From Actinomycetes bacterium (GTDB lineage Bacteria > Actinomycetota > Actinomycetes > Propionibacteriales > Propionibacteriaceae): 64,000 nucleotides of DNA. Made by a program: the position numbers and the translations under genes. The number at the start of each line of letters is the position of its first letter. Position 1 is the first letter of the stretch. Positions 1-7,475 of this stretch are shown here, in pieces. The notes below the pieces were generated by a model that saw only the letters and a list, made by a program, of their open reading frames with translations, had not been told where the DNA came from and ran no database searches. The stretch lies in assembly GCA_023392635.1 (NCBI GenBank), contig JAEVYS010000037.1, positions 26,617 to 90,616 of the forward strand. Reading direction: 5' to 3'.

Positions 1-341
1 CGCCCTTGTGGTCATACTCAAGTCGGCGCATTCCTGCTGCTGGTCGCCATTCGGACCTTTCCACAACGAGTATGGTCCCGCCGGTACCCAGCTCCACATG
101 GGTAGCCTTACCGCACCTGAGCCGCCGACCGACGTGTCCGAGTCGATCCCCGCCTTCCAGGCCATCAGCTCCCGCATCGGCCCGGCCGCCCTTCGGCGGA
201 GGGCCACCCCCACACCGCGGCAGTCCCGGATGTCCTGGAGCAAGCAGGCGAGCTTCTCGATCCACCGTGGGTTGCGTCGCTGGCGTGTGATCGGACCCGG
301 CGTCACCCGATCGGCATGGGCCGGCTGGGTACATTCGGCGC
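1..341. other. left-edge stretch without a recognisable gene
   Basis: Open frames cross this stretch but none has a recognisable domain or a convincing ribosome-binding site. The only structure noted is a 24-base copy of a dispersed motif at 213-236. Directly before the next gene, TACATT at 330-335 could be a -10 box placing transcription initiation at or next to the ATG at 342. Confidence 0.5.
213..236 (+). repeat. dispersed intergenic motif, copy 1
   Basis: Reads CACCGCGGCAGTCCCGGATG followed by TCCT. Similar copies (core CGGCAG-n(2-3)-CCGGA-y-GTT) lie at 6342, 7452 and 8143, always between genes. Confidence 0.45.
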
Positions 342-779
342 ATGTCCATCAGACTCGACAACGTCGGCATCGCAGTCCGCGACATCGAGGAGACGATCTC
401 GTTCTTCACCGACCTCGGTCTCACCCTGGTCGGTCGCGACACTGTCAGCGGCGAGTGGGCGGACACCGCGGTGGGCCTCGACGGCAACCACGCCAAGATC
501 GCGGTTCTTCAGACACCGGACGGCCAGGGTCGCCTCGAGTTCTTCGAGTACATCCACCCCGAGGCCATCCAGACAGAACCCACTCTGCCCAACGAGATCG
601 GGATGCACCGGGTCGCCTTCTCGGTCGACGACATCGACGCTGCCCTCGAGATTGCGGCGAGGCACGGTTGCCATCCGCTTCGGGGCGTCGCGACCTATGA
701 GGATGTCTACAGGCTCACTTACCTCCGTGGCCCCAGCGGCATCCTTGTGATGTTCGCCGAGGAGCTCAAGAAGCGCTGA
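342..779 (+). CDS. VOC-family (glyoxalase/bleomycin-resistance fold) protein
   Basis: A 145-residue protein with the paired beta-alpha-beta-beta-beta layout of the vicinal oxygen chelate superfamily. The first module begins RLDNVGIAVRDIEETISFF (about 3-22) and the second begins MHRVAFSVDDIDAALE (about 88-103). It ends in GPSGILVMFAEEL, the usual last strand with a metal-ligand Glu. Members are methylmalonyl-CoA epimerases, glyoxalases, dioxygenases or drug-binding proteins. The spacing and the Phe-Glu-Tyr strand resemble the epimerase/lyase branch, but the substrate cannot be set from sequence. TACATT at 330-335 sits seven bases before the ATG, so the message may be leaderless. It is a lone gene at the edge of a decayed region. 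Confidence 0.85.
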   Translation: MSIRLDNVGIAVRDIEETISFFTDLGLTLVGRDTVSGEWADTAVGLDGNHAKIAVLQTPDGQGRLEFFEYIHPEAIQTEPTLPNEIGMHRVAFSVDDIDAALEIAARHGCHPLRGVATYEDVYRLTYLRGPSGILVMFAEELKKR

Positions 780-820
780 CCACCACAAGGACCTCGAGTA
801 CTGACCCTCACCCGCGCTCA

Positions 821-891
821 ACGAATCTGGATCTGTTCCTCTCGATTCGGCGCCCGCGCGGCCGCCAGGGTCGATCTGGGGGCAGATTCGT
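821..891. repeat. 71-bp element with 10-bp terminal inverted repeats, copy A
   Basis: Begins ACGAATCTG and ends GCAGATTCGT, which are inverted copies of each other (first base inside the left arm differs). A second element of exactly the same length with the same ends lies at 16980-17050. The interior is only weakly similar. This copy lies 15 bases from the broken end of a recombinase remnant. Confidence 0.45.
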
Positions 892-905
892 GGCTTCGGC
901 ACGAG

Positions 906-1037
906 CCCGAGGTCGGCGATGCTCGCGCCGCAGGCTTCGAAGATCCGTAGCCCGCGCCGGCCGAGCATGGCGACCAGCGCGAAATCGTTGGGGTTGTCCG
1001 AGTCCCTTGCCGTCGCCGGCATCGGCTCGAACTGCGG
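906..1037 (-). pseudogene. tyrosine recombinase remnant
   Basis: About 44 codons on the minus strand match the middle of the intact recombinase at 4865-5779. The intact protein reads ARDSTNRNDFALVAMLG and the remnant reads ARDSDNPNDFALVAMLG. The match continues through LRIFEAC and the Ile-Ala-Asp-Leu-Gly turn, including the first catalytic Arg. Upstream, PQFEPMPAT corresponds to LQFEAMLAA. After 906 the similarity stops: the reading frame continues but no longer matches. Everything N-terminal and the His-x-x-Arg/Tyr half are missing, so this is a dead fragment of a close paralogue, not a duplicate of the intact gene. Confidence 0.8.
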
Positions 1038-1143
1038 CCAGGCCAGATCCTGTCGCAGAAGGCGAACGGGTCCTCCGTTTCACCCCCAGCGCGTAGCGAG
1101 CTGCGGCAAGCTGATCCCGGCTCCACCAGCATCTAGGACACCT

Positions 1144-1794
1144 GTGTACATCCGCCCCTTCGCCATCGTCGCTGCATTCCTGCTCACCGGCTGCGCGGTC
1201 ACCCCGCCGTCCGACGCGATGCCGCCCTCCCCGGCACCGACCGTGACCGTAACGATGTGGCCCGCCCCTGCTGATGAGCCGGTCGACGAACCGACAGTCG
1301 AGCCCTCCGAGGAGCCGACCCCGGAGCCGACCGGTTGGAGCCCGGAGGACGTGGGGGATCGTTCCGCCGGTCAGCAGACCCGGGAGACGGACGTTGTCCG
1401 GTGGCGGCTGGTGGCTGACCTGCTCGGCAAGCCGGTCAAGAAGTCGTTCGATGCGATCGTTCGCAGCGCGGCCTACAACCCCGACGGTGCGTCAACGAAG
1501 ACGGTGACGTTCTCGCTGGACCGGTTGAAGTGGAACCCGGAGTGGTCCGACGGCAGCGATGTGCCCATCTGGCTGAATCCGAAGCTGAAGTGGGAGACCG
1601 TCACCTCGGGCGACCTGCTGGTCCTCGTGATGGCCGGCGACGGGCCACACCAGCTACCCGTCGCTGAGCTGCCGACCTACCTGAAGGCAGAGGCCGCGCG
1701 CGCGAAGGAGATGGGTAACGATTACTGGACCCCGTTCACCGTGTACACGGTCCACGGCACGCCGGTCGCGCTGGTCGAGTGGTACCTGCCCTGA
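1144..1794 (+). CDS. secreted lipoprotein of unknown function
   Basis: The open frame reaches back to 919, but a GTG at 1144 gives a clean lipoprotein signal peptide: YIRPFAIVAAFLLTGC, with the lipobox LTGC about residues 16-19. The earlier codons read through the recombinase remnant on the other strand, so 1144 was chosen. A Pro/Glu/Thr-rich spacer (about 25-65, repeated EPTxEPS-type units) links the lipid anchor to a globular C-terminal domain of about 140 residues with many Trp and Lys residues. The domain was not recognised. It is probably an exported, membrane-tethered protein. Confidence 0.75.
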   Translation: MYIRPFAIVAAFLLTGCAVTPPSDAMPPSPAPTVTVTMWPAPADEPVDEPTVEPSEEPTPEPTGWSPEDVGDRSAGQQTRETDVVRWRLVADLLGKPVKKSFDAIVRSAAYNPDGASTKTVTFSLDRLKWNPEWSDGSDVPIWLNPKLKWETVTSGDLLVLVMAGDGPHQLPVAELPTYLKAEAARAKEMGNDYWTPFTVYTVHGTPVALVEWYLP

Positions 1795-2144
1795 CCGCAG
1801 TTAGTGCCGGTCGCGCAATCCGGCGACGCGTCCGCGACCTCACCGCCAGATCACTGCTCGGCGACCAAGAGGCCGGATCAGTTCGCGGGATCGACCCGGG
1901 CAGTGGTGGTTCGGGACGTCGCTGAGGATGCTTGCGTGGCGCGGGTTGCGGCTCGTGCGACAGCCGCTCACCGCTCGACAAGCACCACAACACGGTCAGC
2001 CAAGCCCTGGTACGGCTCGACCCCATCATGCCGGATGGCGCCCCCGCGGGCACCCTGCATTCGGCGAGACCAAGCGCCGCGAGGCGAAGTCGTTCCTTGT
2101 GGCGACGGACGGTGCACGCGCCTGGCAGCACTATTGCCAGCCGG
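1795..2144. other. no intact gene; decayed DNA
   Basis: Overlapping open frames occur in all three plus frames but none has a start with a ribosome-binding site, a recognisable domain or consistent coding character. The stretch ends where a gene fragment resembling a nucleotidyltransferase begins. Confidence 0.5.
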
Positions 2145-2315
2145 GCTGTGGACTTCTGGGTTGGCAGGGTCATTCGACCTCACGACGACATCGATGTGGT
2201 CGCTTGGCGGCGTGACTACGACGCCATTGAGGAGGCTCTTGAGGCGGAGGAGTTGCGACACGTTCGTTCGGACGACGACGTCGTGGGGACCCGCTTCCAG
2301 TTTGGCGGCAGACAG
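2145..2315 (+). pseudogene. aminoglycoside nucleotidyltransferase-like gene fragment
   Basis: About 57 codons read AVDFWVGRVIRPHDDIDVVA and then WRRDYDAIEEALEAEE up to DDVVGTRFQFGG. The pattern Trp-Ala-Val-Asp...Gly-Arg...Arg-Pro-His-x-Asp-Ile-Asp is the nucleotidyltransferase core found in ANT(2'')-like aminoglycoside adenylyltransferases and related DUF families, with the Asp-x-Asp metal pair intact. The N-terminal Leu-Asp-Gly-Gly lead-in and everything after residue 57 are missing or unrelated. This is a remnant, not a functional resistance gene. Confidence 0.6.
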
Positions 2316-2383
2316 GGACTGCGCCGAGTGCCAAGCACTTACGCGGATTGCCAAGTAGCCCCACCAGCTGTCTTCCACTTCGC

Positions 2384-2412
2384 CTACACCGTAGATATGG
2401 GCTACGGTGTAG
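2384..2412. promoter_or_regulatory. TetR-type operator upstream of the hydrolase-TetR pair
   Basis: Perfect 11-base inverted repeat: CTACACCGTAG, a seven-base spacer ATATGGG, then CTACGGTGTAG. It ends 22 bases before the hydrolase GTG start, where a repressor would block transcription. The downstream gene encodes a TetR-family protein, so autoregulation of the two-gene operon is the natural reading. Confidence 0.75.
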
Positions 2413-2434
2413 ACCTGAGGGAATGGAGGGGTCT

Positions 2435-3325
2435 GTGACGGCTGATCGCGTGAAGGTTCCCGGGGCGGAGTTGTATTGCGAGGTTCTCGGGCATGGTCCG
2501 GCGCTGCTTCTGATCGCTGGCGGCGGCGGAGACGCCGGAATGTACGAGGAGGTTGTTCCGAAGCTGGCGAAGCGCTTCACGGTGCTGACCTACGACCGCC
2601 GTGGCAACTCGCGCAGCCGGCTCACCGGCGCAGACCCGGACATCGGCATCGCAGCTCAGATGGGCGATGCCGTGGCTGTTCTTGATCACCATGGCGCGGA
2701 TCGTGCACACATCTTCGGCAGCAGTAGTGGCGCCCTCATCGCGCTGGACCTGTTGGCCCGCCACCCCACCCGGGTGGCCAGCCTCGTCGCCCATGAGCCG
2801 CCACTGATGTCCCTCCTGCCGGATGACAGCCCCGAGCGGCAGGAGCTTGTGTCGATACTCGACCTCGCCAAGAAGAGCCCGCTGCGCGCCTACGCTGCCT
2901 TCGGCGCAATGACCATGACGAACCCGCCATGGCTGTTCCGTTCACCTTTGGGCCAGGCCACCATTGCTGGCGCAGCCCGCGTCGCTCTGGTGCTCGGGGC
3001 TGCTTGGCGTCGGCTCACAGGAAGGCAGCCAGATTCGATGACACGCCAGTTGGGCAATGCAGACCTTCTCCTGCGCCGTGAGTTGCCGGTCATCGCGTTC
3101 GAATATGAGGCCGACGAGCAGGCGCTCCGGAGTGTCGATGTGCCGTGGTGTCTGGCAGTGGGACAGGAAAGCGCCGGGAAGCCCTACCATCGGCCCGCGC
3201 TGGTCCTGAGCCAGCGCCTTGGGGTGCCGTGTGAGGTCCTTCCTGGCGGGCACGCCTTGTATGTCGAAGACCCTGCAGCCTTCGCGAGCGCCTTGCTGAA
3301 CGTGCTCGAGGGTCTTGCCGGATGA
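2435..3325 (+). CDS. alpha/beta hydrolase
   Basis: About 296 residues of the alpha/beta-hydrolase fold. The oxyanion-region strand reads LLLIAGGGGDAGMY, followed by TYDRRGNSRS. The nucleophile elbow is FGSSSGALIALDL (Ser in Gly-Ser-Ser-Ser-Gly) and the C-terminal histidine lies in PGGHALYVEDP. This is the pattern of small esterases and haloperoxidase-like enzymes that are often paired with a TetR regulator. GTG 2435 was taken as the start, with GGAGGGG just upstream at close spacing; ATG 2423 is an alternative. Its stop overlaps the tetR start by ATGA, and a perfect dyad lies directly upstream. The substrate is unknown; detoxification of a small ester or antibiotic is a guess. Confidence 0.88.
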   Translation: MTADRVKVPGAELYCEVLGHGPALLLIAGGGGDAGMYEEVVPKLAKRFTVLTYDRRGNSRSRLTGADPDIGIAAQMGDAVAVLDHHGADRAHIFGSSSGALIALDLLARHPTRVASLVAHEPPLMSLLPDDSPERQELVSILDLAKKSPLRAYAAFGAMTMTNPPWLFRSPLGQATIAGAARVALVLGAAWRRLTGRQPDSMTRQLGNADLLLRRELPVIAFEYEADEQALRSVDVPWCLAVGQESAGKPYHRPALVLSQRLGVPCEVLPGGHALYVEDPAAFASALLNVLEGLAG

Positions 3326-3960
3326 GCGGCGCGTCGATCCCACCGCCCCCGATGCGCCCCTCACTTGATCGGGAGTACCTCGCTCGGGCCGCTCTCGCCG
3401 TGATCGACTCCGACGGCCTGGACAGGTTCTCGATGCGACGGCTGGGCGCGGCCATCGGGGTTGACCCAATGGCCGCCTACCGGCACTTCGAGGACAGGGA
3501 AGCCCTCTTCGACGGCATCGCTGAGGCGATCTTCGCCGAGACCGACACCGCGTCCCTGCCTTGGGAATCACCGTGGGCCGATCTTGCCGAGAAGTACTGC
3601 AATCGACTACGAGAGGCCCTACTGCGGCATCCACACGCGGTCGCCATCTTCGCGACCAGACCGCTGCGCTCTCCGGAGTCGCTACAGGCGGGCGTGCGCA
3701 TGCTCGCCAAGATCGAGGACGCAGGCATCACGAGTCCCACTGCTCTGCGAATCCTACGCTGCCTGCGGGAGTACACGGTCGGGCACGCGCTGAGCGTCTC
3801 CACACTCCAGTTGGAAGGGCAGCGGCGGAGCCGAAAGCCCGCGTCGAGCGACGTCGAATACAACACGCTCGCCCAGGCGTCCGACCAGACCACACCCGAC
3901 GACCACTTCACCATCGGACTGCAGGCGATGCTGCGCGGCTTCACGTGGCAGTTCGGCTAG
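3322..3960 (+). CDS. TetR/AcrR-family transcriptional repressor
   Basis: A 212-residue protein with the N-terminal TetR helix-turn-helix: LARAALAVIDSDGLDRFSMR, then RLGAAIGVDPMAAYRHFEDR (about 20-60). The C-terminal half resembles the TetR(D)-like ligand-binding domain, with HPHAVAIFATRPLRSPES and the late GLQAMLRGF helix. It is translationally coupled (ATGA) to the hydrolase gene in front of it. The perfect operator at 2384-2412 is its likely binding site, giving repression of both genes until a ligand is bound. Confidence 0.9.
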   Translation: MSGASIPPPPMRPSLDREYLARAALAVIDSDGLDRFSMRRLGAAIGVDPMAAYRHFEDREALFDGIAEAIFAETDTASLPWESPWADLAEKYCNRLREALLRHPHAVAIFATRPLRSPESLQAGVRMLAKIEDAGITSPTALRILRCLREYTVGHALSVSTLQLEGQRRSRKPASSDVEYNTLAQASDQTTPDDHFTIGLQAMLRGFTWQFG

Positions 3961-4066
3961 TCTCGCCGACTCACGGTCACAGGCAACAGGCCGCGCGGGC
4001 TTGACTGGCCAGGTTCATACGGTACTCAGCCTCGCGCCGCCGTCCGGCGGTGCCTACGCTCGCTGT

Positions 4067-4810
4067 GTGCGAGGAAGGTCGAACCTGTGGCTGCTGGCTG
4101 CGGTGCTGATCGCGGCTGGCGCTGCCCTCGAGGCGGTCGCCGTCATGCTTTATTGGCGGCCGTGTGCGGGGAGCATGCTCAATGGCAGCATCCTGCGCGG
4201 CTACCGGTACGAGTCGGAGTTCACCGTGGAGTGTCTGGCCGCGATGGATCGGGCGCCGATGTTCGTCCTGCCCCAGCCGGGCTCGGGCTGGACACTGATC
4301 GGTTCGTTGGGTGCAGCGGCGGGAGTTCTGCTGGCCTGCGCTTGGCTGGTGCTGCTGCCTGCCCTGCGGCTACCGCGGCTGGTCACGTCGGCAGCCACGC
4401 TTCCTGGACTCCTGGGGATTGCACTGGCCATCAACTCCGCCGTGATGTCGCTCGGCCCCGAAACCGCCGACGATGCGTTCGGCCGTGCCCTGGCGGTCTT
4501 GATCGAAGTGTCTGCGCTGCTCGCCTTGGTCGCTATCGGTGCGGCTGGGGTCATGGGGATGCTGCTGGCCCGATCCGCGATCGTGGTTTGCGCTGCGACC
4601 TCGACTGGCCTGTTCCACCAGATCAGCGAGTACATCGCCGCAGTGGCCTTCAGCGACGCCAACTGGGACGCCCCTCCGGGCTCGGGCTCCTTCACCGTCG
4701 TCATGTGCCTGCTGGCGGCCTTCGCAACGATGCTGTTCTGGTGGCTTGACAGCCGCGCAAACCGGATTCCGTCGGCGTCGCCGACCAGCGCAACATCGGT
4801 TACCAGCTAA
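4067..4810 (+). CDS. multi-pass membrane protein of unknown function
   Basis: About 247 residues with roughly six hydrophobic segments, among them LWLLAAVLIAAGAALEAVAV near the start and GVLLACAWLVLLPALRL in the middle. A polar extracytoplasmic loop containing two Cys follows segment 1 (RPCAGS, then VECLAAMD), possibly a disulfide. GTG 4067 puts the first segment near the N-terminus; the longer frame from 4001 adds only a low-complexity lead. No family was recognised. It is a single gene between the TetR operon and the recombinase, convergent with the latter. Confidence 0.65.
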   Translation: MRGRSNLWLLAAVLIAAGAALEAVAVMLYWRPCAGSMLNGSILRGYRYESEFTVECLAAMDRAPMFVLPQPGSGWTLIGSLGAAAGVLLACAWLVLLPALRLPRLVTSAATLPGLLGIALAINSAVMSLGPETADDAFGRALAVLIEVSALLALVAIGAAGVMGMLLARSAIVVCAATSTGLFHQISEYIAAVAFSDANWDAPPGSGSFTVVMCLLAAFATMLFWWLDSRANRIPSASPTSATSVTS

Positions 4811-4864
4811 CTGCTGGCCGCCGTCCCGAAACTCTCGCGAGGTCGGCGGCAGAGTCGGATGGTT

Positions 4865-5779
4865 CTAGGTCCCGGAGGCCATGTAGGCGGCGAGGATGTA
4901 GTTGGGGTGCCGGTCGAGGCTCTTGCGGGCTCGGTCGTAGCGCATGGTCGTGCGTGGGTCGGCGTGTCGTGCAGCGATCTGCACATCACGCAGGTCGACC
5001 CCGGCGTCGAGCATTGTCGTGACGAAGGTGTGCCGCAGCATGTGCGGATGCATCCTGGGCAGTCGGACGTTCGCCGCGAGGGCGAGCCTGCGTAGTCGTC
5101 GGGTGGCCGCATGCCTGTCCATTCGTGCCCCGCGCCGGTTCAGCAGGATCGGGCCTTCTTCACGGCTGGCGACGGCTCGTTCCACGGCTCTGGCGACGGC
5201 GGGTGGGAGTGGGGTGAGGACGACCTTGCCGCCTTTGCCGTGTACCTTCAGCACCCGGTGGCCGTGTTCTTCACCGAGGTCGGCGATGTTCGCGCTGCAG
5301 GCTTCGAAGATCCGTAGGCCCAGGAGGCCAAGCATGGCGACCAATGCGAAGTCATTCCGGTTGGTTGAGTCCCTGGCCGCGGCAAGCATGGCTTCGAACT
5401 GCAGGTGCGACAGCCCTAGTGTCGGGGATTCGGGTGGCACGTTTGGTCGGCGCACGTAATCGGCCGGGGAGGTGGGCAGGACTTGGTCGATCACGCAGGT
5501 TCGGTAGAAGCCGGCGACCACCGACATCCGCCGCGACACGGTCGAGGGCTTGAGCCGGCGGATCTCCTGCATCCACCGGACGTACAACTCGATGTGCACC
5601 CGTTGCGCAGCCAGCGGTGGCAGCCGCCGCTCGGTGCACCAGGTGAGGAACGCGCGTAGGTCAGATTCGGTGTGGACGCGGGTGGCGTCCTTGAACCTGG
5701 CCAGATAGGCAGCGACCGCCCGAATCAACGGGTCGGTATCGGCGAGCAACACCGGAAACAGAACAGGCTGGATACTCAT
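4865..5779 (-). CDS. tyrosine recombinase/integrase
   Basis: A 304-residue phage-integrase-family protein. The N-terminal SAM-like core-binding domain spans about 14-110 (AVAAYLARFKDATRVHTESD, then LRAFLTWC). The catalytic domain is complete: Arg156 in GLRIFEAC, Lys182/185 in VHGKGGKVV, His246-x-x-Arg249 in HPHMLRHTF, His272 in AARHADPRTT and the nucleophile Tyr281 in MRYDRA. ATG 5779 was chosen because the longer frame upstream encodes no recombinase sequence. It sits 32 bases after a toxin-antitoxin pair on the same strand and may be co-transcribed with it. A decayed relative lies at 906-1037. It probably mobilised this island; no flanking tRNA or att duplication was identified. Confidence 0.92.
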   Translation of the reverse strand: MSIQPVLFPVLLADTDPLIRAVAAYLARFKDATRVHTESDLRAFLTWCTERRLPPLAAQRVHIELYVRWMQEIRRLKPSTVSRRMSVVAGFYRTCVIDQVLPTSPADYVRRPNVPPESPTLGLSHLQFEAMLAAARDSTNRNDFALVAMLGLLGLRIFEACSANIADLGEEHGHRVLKVHGKGGKVVLTPLPPAVARAVERAVASREEGPILLNRRGARMDRHAATRRLRRLALAANVRLPRMHPHMLRHTFVTTMLDAGVDLRDVQIAARHADPRTTMRYDRARKSLDRHPNYILAAYMASGT

Positions 5780-5811
5780 CCCCGGATCGTCCCGCCGCAC
5801 CGGGCAAAGCG

Positions 5812-6051
5812 TCAGGGCAGCAGGTCCCAGTACTGCTTGCGGGCCGGCATCGCGTGGATCACCATCTCTTCGCCACCCTCGAACACCAAGACCACGGTCT
5901 CCAGCAACCTCGCATGGGTGTCGAACCCGAGCCGCAGCTCGCGAAGCGGCGGGCCGTCGTCCAGCGGCTCGACCCACAGTGCCCACTCAGCGGCCTGCTC
6001 GACATCTTCAGCGGCTATCCCGTGCTTGAGGGCGCTGGCGTGGACCTTCAC
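5812..6051 (-). CDS. BrnT/RelE-fold-like toxin of a type II toxin-antitoxin pair
   Basis: A 79-residue protein: VHASALKHGIAAEDVEQA at the N-terminus, a central REL-RLGFDTHARLLETVV strand pair and a C-terminal VIHAMPARKQYWDLLP. The His-x(6)-His-Gly-Ile opening, the Leu-Gly-x-Asp strand and the Ile-His-Ala-Met-x-Ala-Arg-x-x-Tyr ending recall BrnT-like small toxins of actinobacteria, which are ribonucleases of the RelE superfold. GTG 6051 overlaps the antitoxin stop as GTGA, so the two are translationally coupled. Family assignment is by pattern and gene order; toxicity is inferred. Confidence 0.72.
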   Translation of the reverse strand: MKVHASALKHGIAAEDVEQAAEWALWVEPLDDGPPLRELRLGFDTHARLLETVVLVFEGGEEMVIHAMPARKQYWDLLP

Positions 6052-6281
6052 GCCGCGAAATGCGCCAGTGCGGCCCGGATCGCCTCCGAGCGGCTCAAGT
6101 CGTGGCGCTTCGCGGCAGCGTCCAGAGCCTCCAACTCCTCAGCCGTCAGGCGCACCGCAACCACTTGCGCCGGCTCTGCGCCACGCCCAGGGCGGCCCCG
6201 CCCGCGACGCTTCAACTCGGCGACGTCGTAACCGGCATCAGCCTCCTCGGCCCACTTCTGGATCTGCTCGTCACTCACCAC
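6048..6281 (-). CDS. ribbon-helix-helix (CopG-like) antitoxin
   Basis: About 77 residues. The C-terminal part reads VVAVRLTAEELEALDAAAKR and then LSRSEAIRAALAHF, a ribbon-helix-helix DNA-binding domain (beta strand VVAVRLT followed by two helices). The N-terminal half is acidic with a Trp (QKWAEEADAGYDVAELKRRG) and likely wraps the toxin. GTG 6281 or 6278 is the start; longer frames have no support. A TTATAC -10 box (6296 to 6291) lies about nine bases before the start, so the message is nearly leaderless. It precedes the toxin by a four-base overlap and probably represses the pair. Confidence 0.78.
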   Translation of the reverse strand: MVSDEQIQKWAEEADAGYDVAELKRRGRGRPGRGAEPAQVVAVRLTAEELEALDAAAKRHDLSRSEAIRAALAHFAA

Positions 6282-6288
6282 ACCCAAA

Positions 6289-6299
6289 TCGTATAACGA
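6289..6299. promoter_or_regulatory. dyad over the toxin-antitoxin -10 box
   Basis: TCGTATAACGA is an inverted repeat (TCGT/ACGA) that covers the TTATAC -10 box of the antitoxin gene on the minus strand. It is a candidate autoregulatory operator for the ribbon-helix-helix antitoxin. Confidence 0.5.
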
Positions 6300-6341
6300 A
6301 AATCTCTGGCGGCAAGACGCCAACCTGGCGAAATGGCCGCG

Positions 6342-6369
6342 CACCGACGGCGGCAGTTCCGGATGTTTT
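6342..6369 (+). repeat. dispersed intergenic motif, copy 2
   Basis: CACCGACGG followed by CGGCAGTTCCGGATGTTTT, between the toxin-antitoxin promoter and the next plus-strand gene. Confidence 0.4.
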
Positions 6370-6413
6370 GATTGGGGCCGAATGAGTTGTCGTGCGGGTG
6401 CTTCACTTTGGTC

Positions 6414-7133
6414 ATGCTGAACTGGTCGCAGCTTCGCGATGTCTATGGCCCGGCCGGCGACATCCCCGGTCTGCGCGAGGTGGCGGCGAGCGAAACGAGT
6501 TGGGACGCCCCAGTCTGGGACGAGCTGTGGGGGCGGCTTTGTCACCAGGGCAGCGTGGCACCAGCCAGCTACGCCGCAGTGCCGGCGCTATGCGATATCG
6601 CCAGGTCCAGGCCCGAAGTCGCAACCGACCCGGCTCTGTTTCTCGCTGCCGCGATTCTGTCCTCCATCGCCGGGCCCGTTCCGCGGGAGGTCGTTCGTGC
6701 CGAGCATGCGCAACTGGTGGAGGCGATGCGACCGCTGGCCAGGCACAAGCTGACTTTGGTGACCGATCGGACCGACTTCGTGTATGCGCTGCAGAACGTC
6801 GCCGTCTTCGAGGACCTTGGTGTGTGGCAGCGCGAGTTGGAGGGACTCGCCAACCAAGAGGTGGAACTCGAATGCCCAGCCTGCGGTGATCATGTGTACC
6901 TGGAACTGACCGAGTTAGATTCGATCGCGAGCCTTGAGCCCGACGACCTAGACGCGGGCACGCGACTTGAGCCTGCGGCCCGATCCGATCTGACGGAACC
7001 AGAGTCGATCCTTCTCGATCTAGCTGGTGCCCACCGTCAGCAACAGATTCAAGACCAGCTCCTGCAGGTCTTCGGCCACTTCACTTGCCCCGCCTGTGGC
7101 CACCGCGTGCGGATCAAAGCAGCGCTCGGCTGA
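6414..7133 (+). CDS. hypothetical protein with two C-x2-C zinc-ribbon half-sites
   Basis: A 239-residue protein beginning MLNWSQLRDVYGPAGDIPGL and continuing WDELWGRLCHQGSVAPASYA. Such openings occur in a widespread actinobacterial/proteobacterial hypothetical family with helical, HEAT-like character. Two CPACG motifs (about residues 158-162 and 227-231) could together bind one zinc. The segment between them is acidic. ATG 6414 was chosen since it starts the conserved MLNW-type opening. It is a lone gene. A role in toxin immunity or protein-protein contact is possible but not shown. Confidence 0.65.
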   Translation: MLNWSQLRDVYGPAGDIPGLREVAASETSWDAPVWDELWGRLCHQGSVAPASYAAVPALCDIARSRPEVATDPALFLAAAILSSIAGPVPREVVRAEHAQLVEAMRPLARHKLTLVTDRTDFVYALQNVAVFEDLGVWQRELEGLANQEVELECPACGDHVYLELTELDSIASLEPDDLDAGTRLEPAARSDLTEPESILLDLAGAHRQQQIQDQLLQVFGHFTCPACGHRVRIKAALG

Positions 7134-7184
7134 GATCAGGCGGAGGCGCGCGCCCGCGATCACCGCGGTAAGTCCGGACGGCTC

Positions 7185-7433
7185 TCAGAGTTCCTTGGCA
7201 GTGAGTCGAATGGCTTCGTAGCTGCGGGCTGAGGCGTTGATGGAGCACGCTTGTGCGTACTGCTGTGCGTCCTCACGGGTTGGAAAACGACGCGCCTGTG
7301 AGACGCGAGGGCCCCAGGGCTGGCCCTGGCGCTGGCCGTCCTCGCACAGGTAGAGGACTCTGCCGTCGTTGAGATGCACGGCAACTCCCCACTCGTCCTT
7401 ATGCCGCGAGTGGCTTGACGACCATTTGCTCAC
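7185..7433 (-). CDS. small hypothetical protein
   Basis: An 82-residue protein: EWGVAVHLNDGRVLYLCEDG, then RRFPTREDAQQYAQAC. The look is of a small beta-sheet domain with a helix, no signal peptide and no membrane segment. It lies 30 bases downstream of the next gene's stop on the same strand side, so it could form a two-gene unit with the membrane protein at 7464-7946. The family was not recognised. Coding is supported by frame length and amino-acid composition only. Confidence 0.55.
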   Translation of the reverse strand: MSKWSSSHSRHKDEWGVAVHLNDGRVLYLCEDGQRQGQPWGPRVSQARRFPTREDAQQYAQACSINASARSYEAIRLTAKEL

Positions 7434-7451
7434 CCCAAGGAGGATGACACA

Positions 7452-7475
7452 GATCGCGGCAAATCAGGATGTTCC
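7452..7475 (+). repeat. dispersed intergenic motif, copy 3
   Basis: GATCGCGGCAAATCAGGATG followed by TTCC. It bridges the gap between two minus-strand genes and runs into the 3' end of the membrane-protein gene. Confidence 0.35.
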
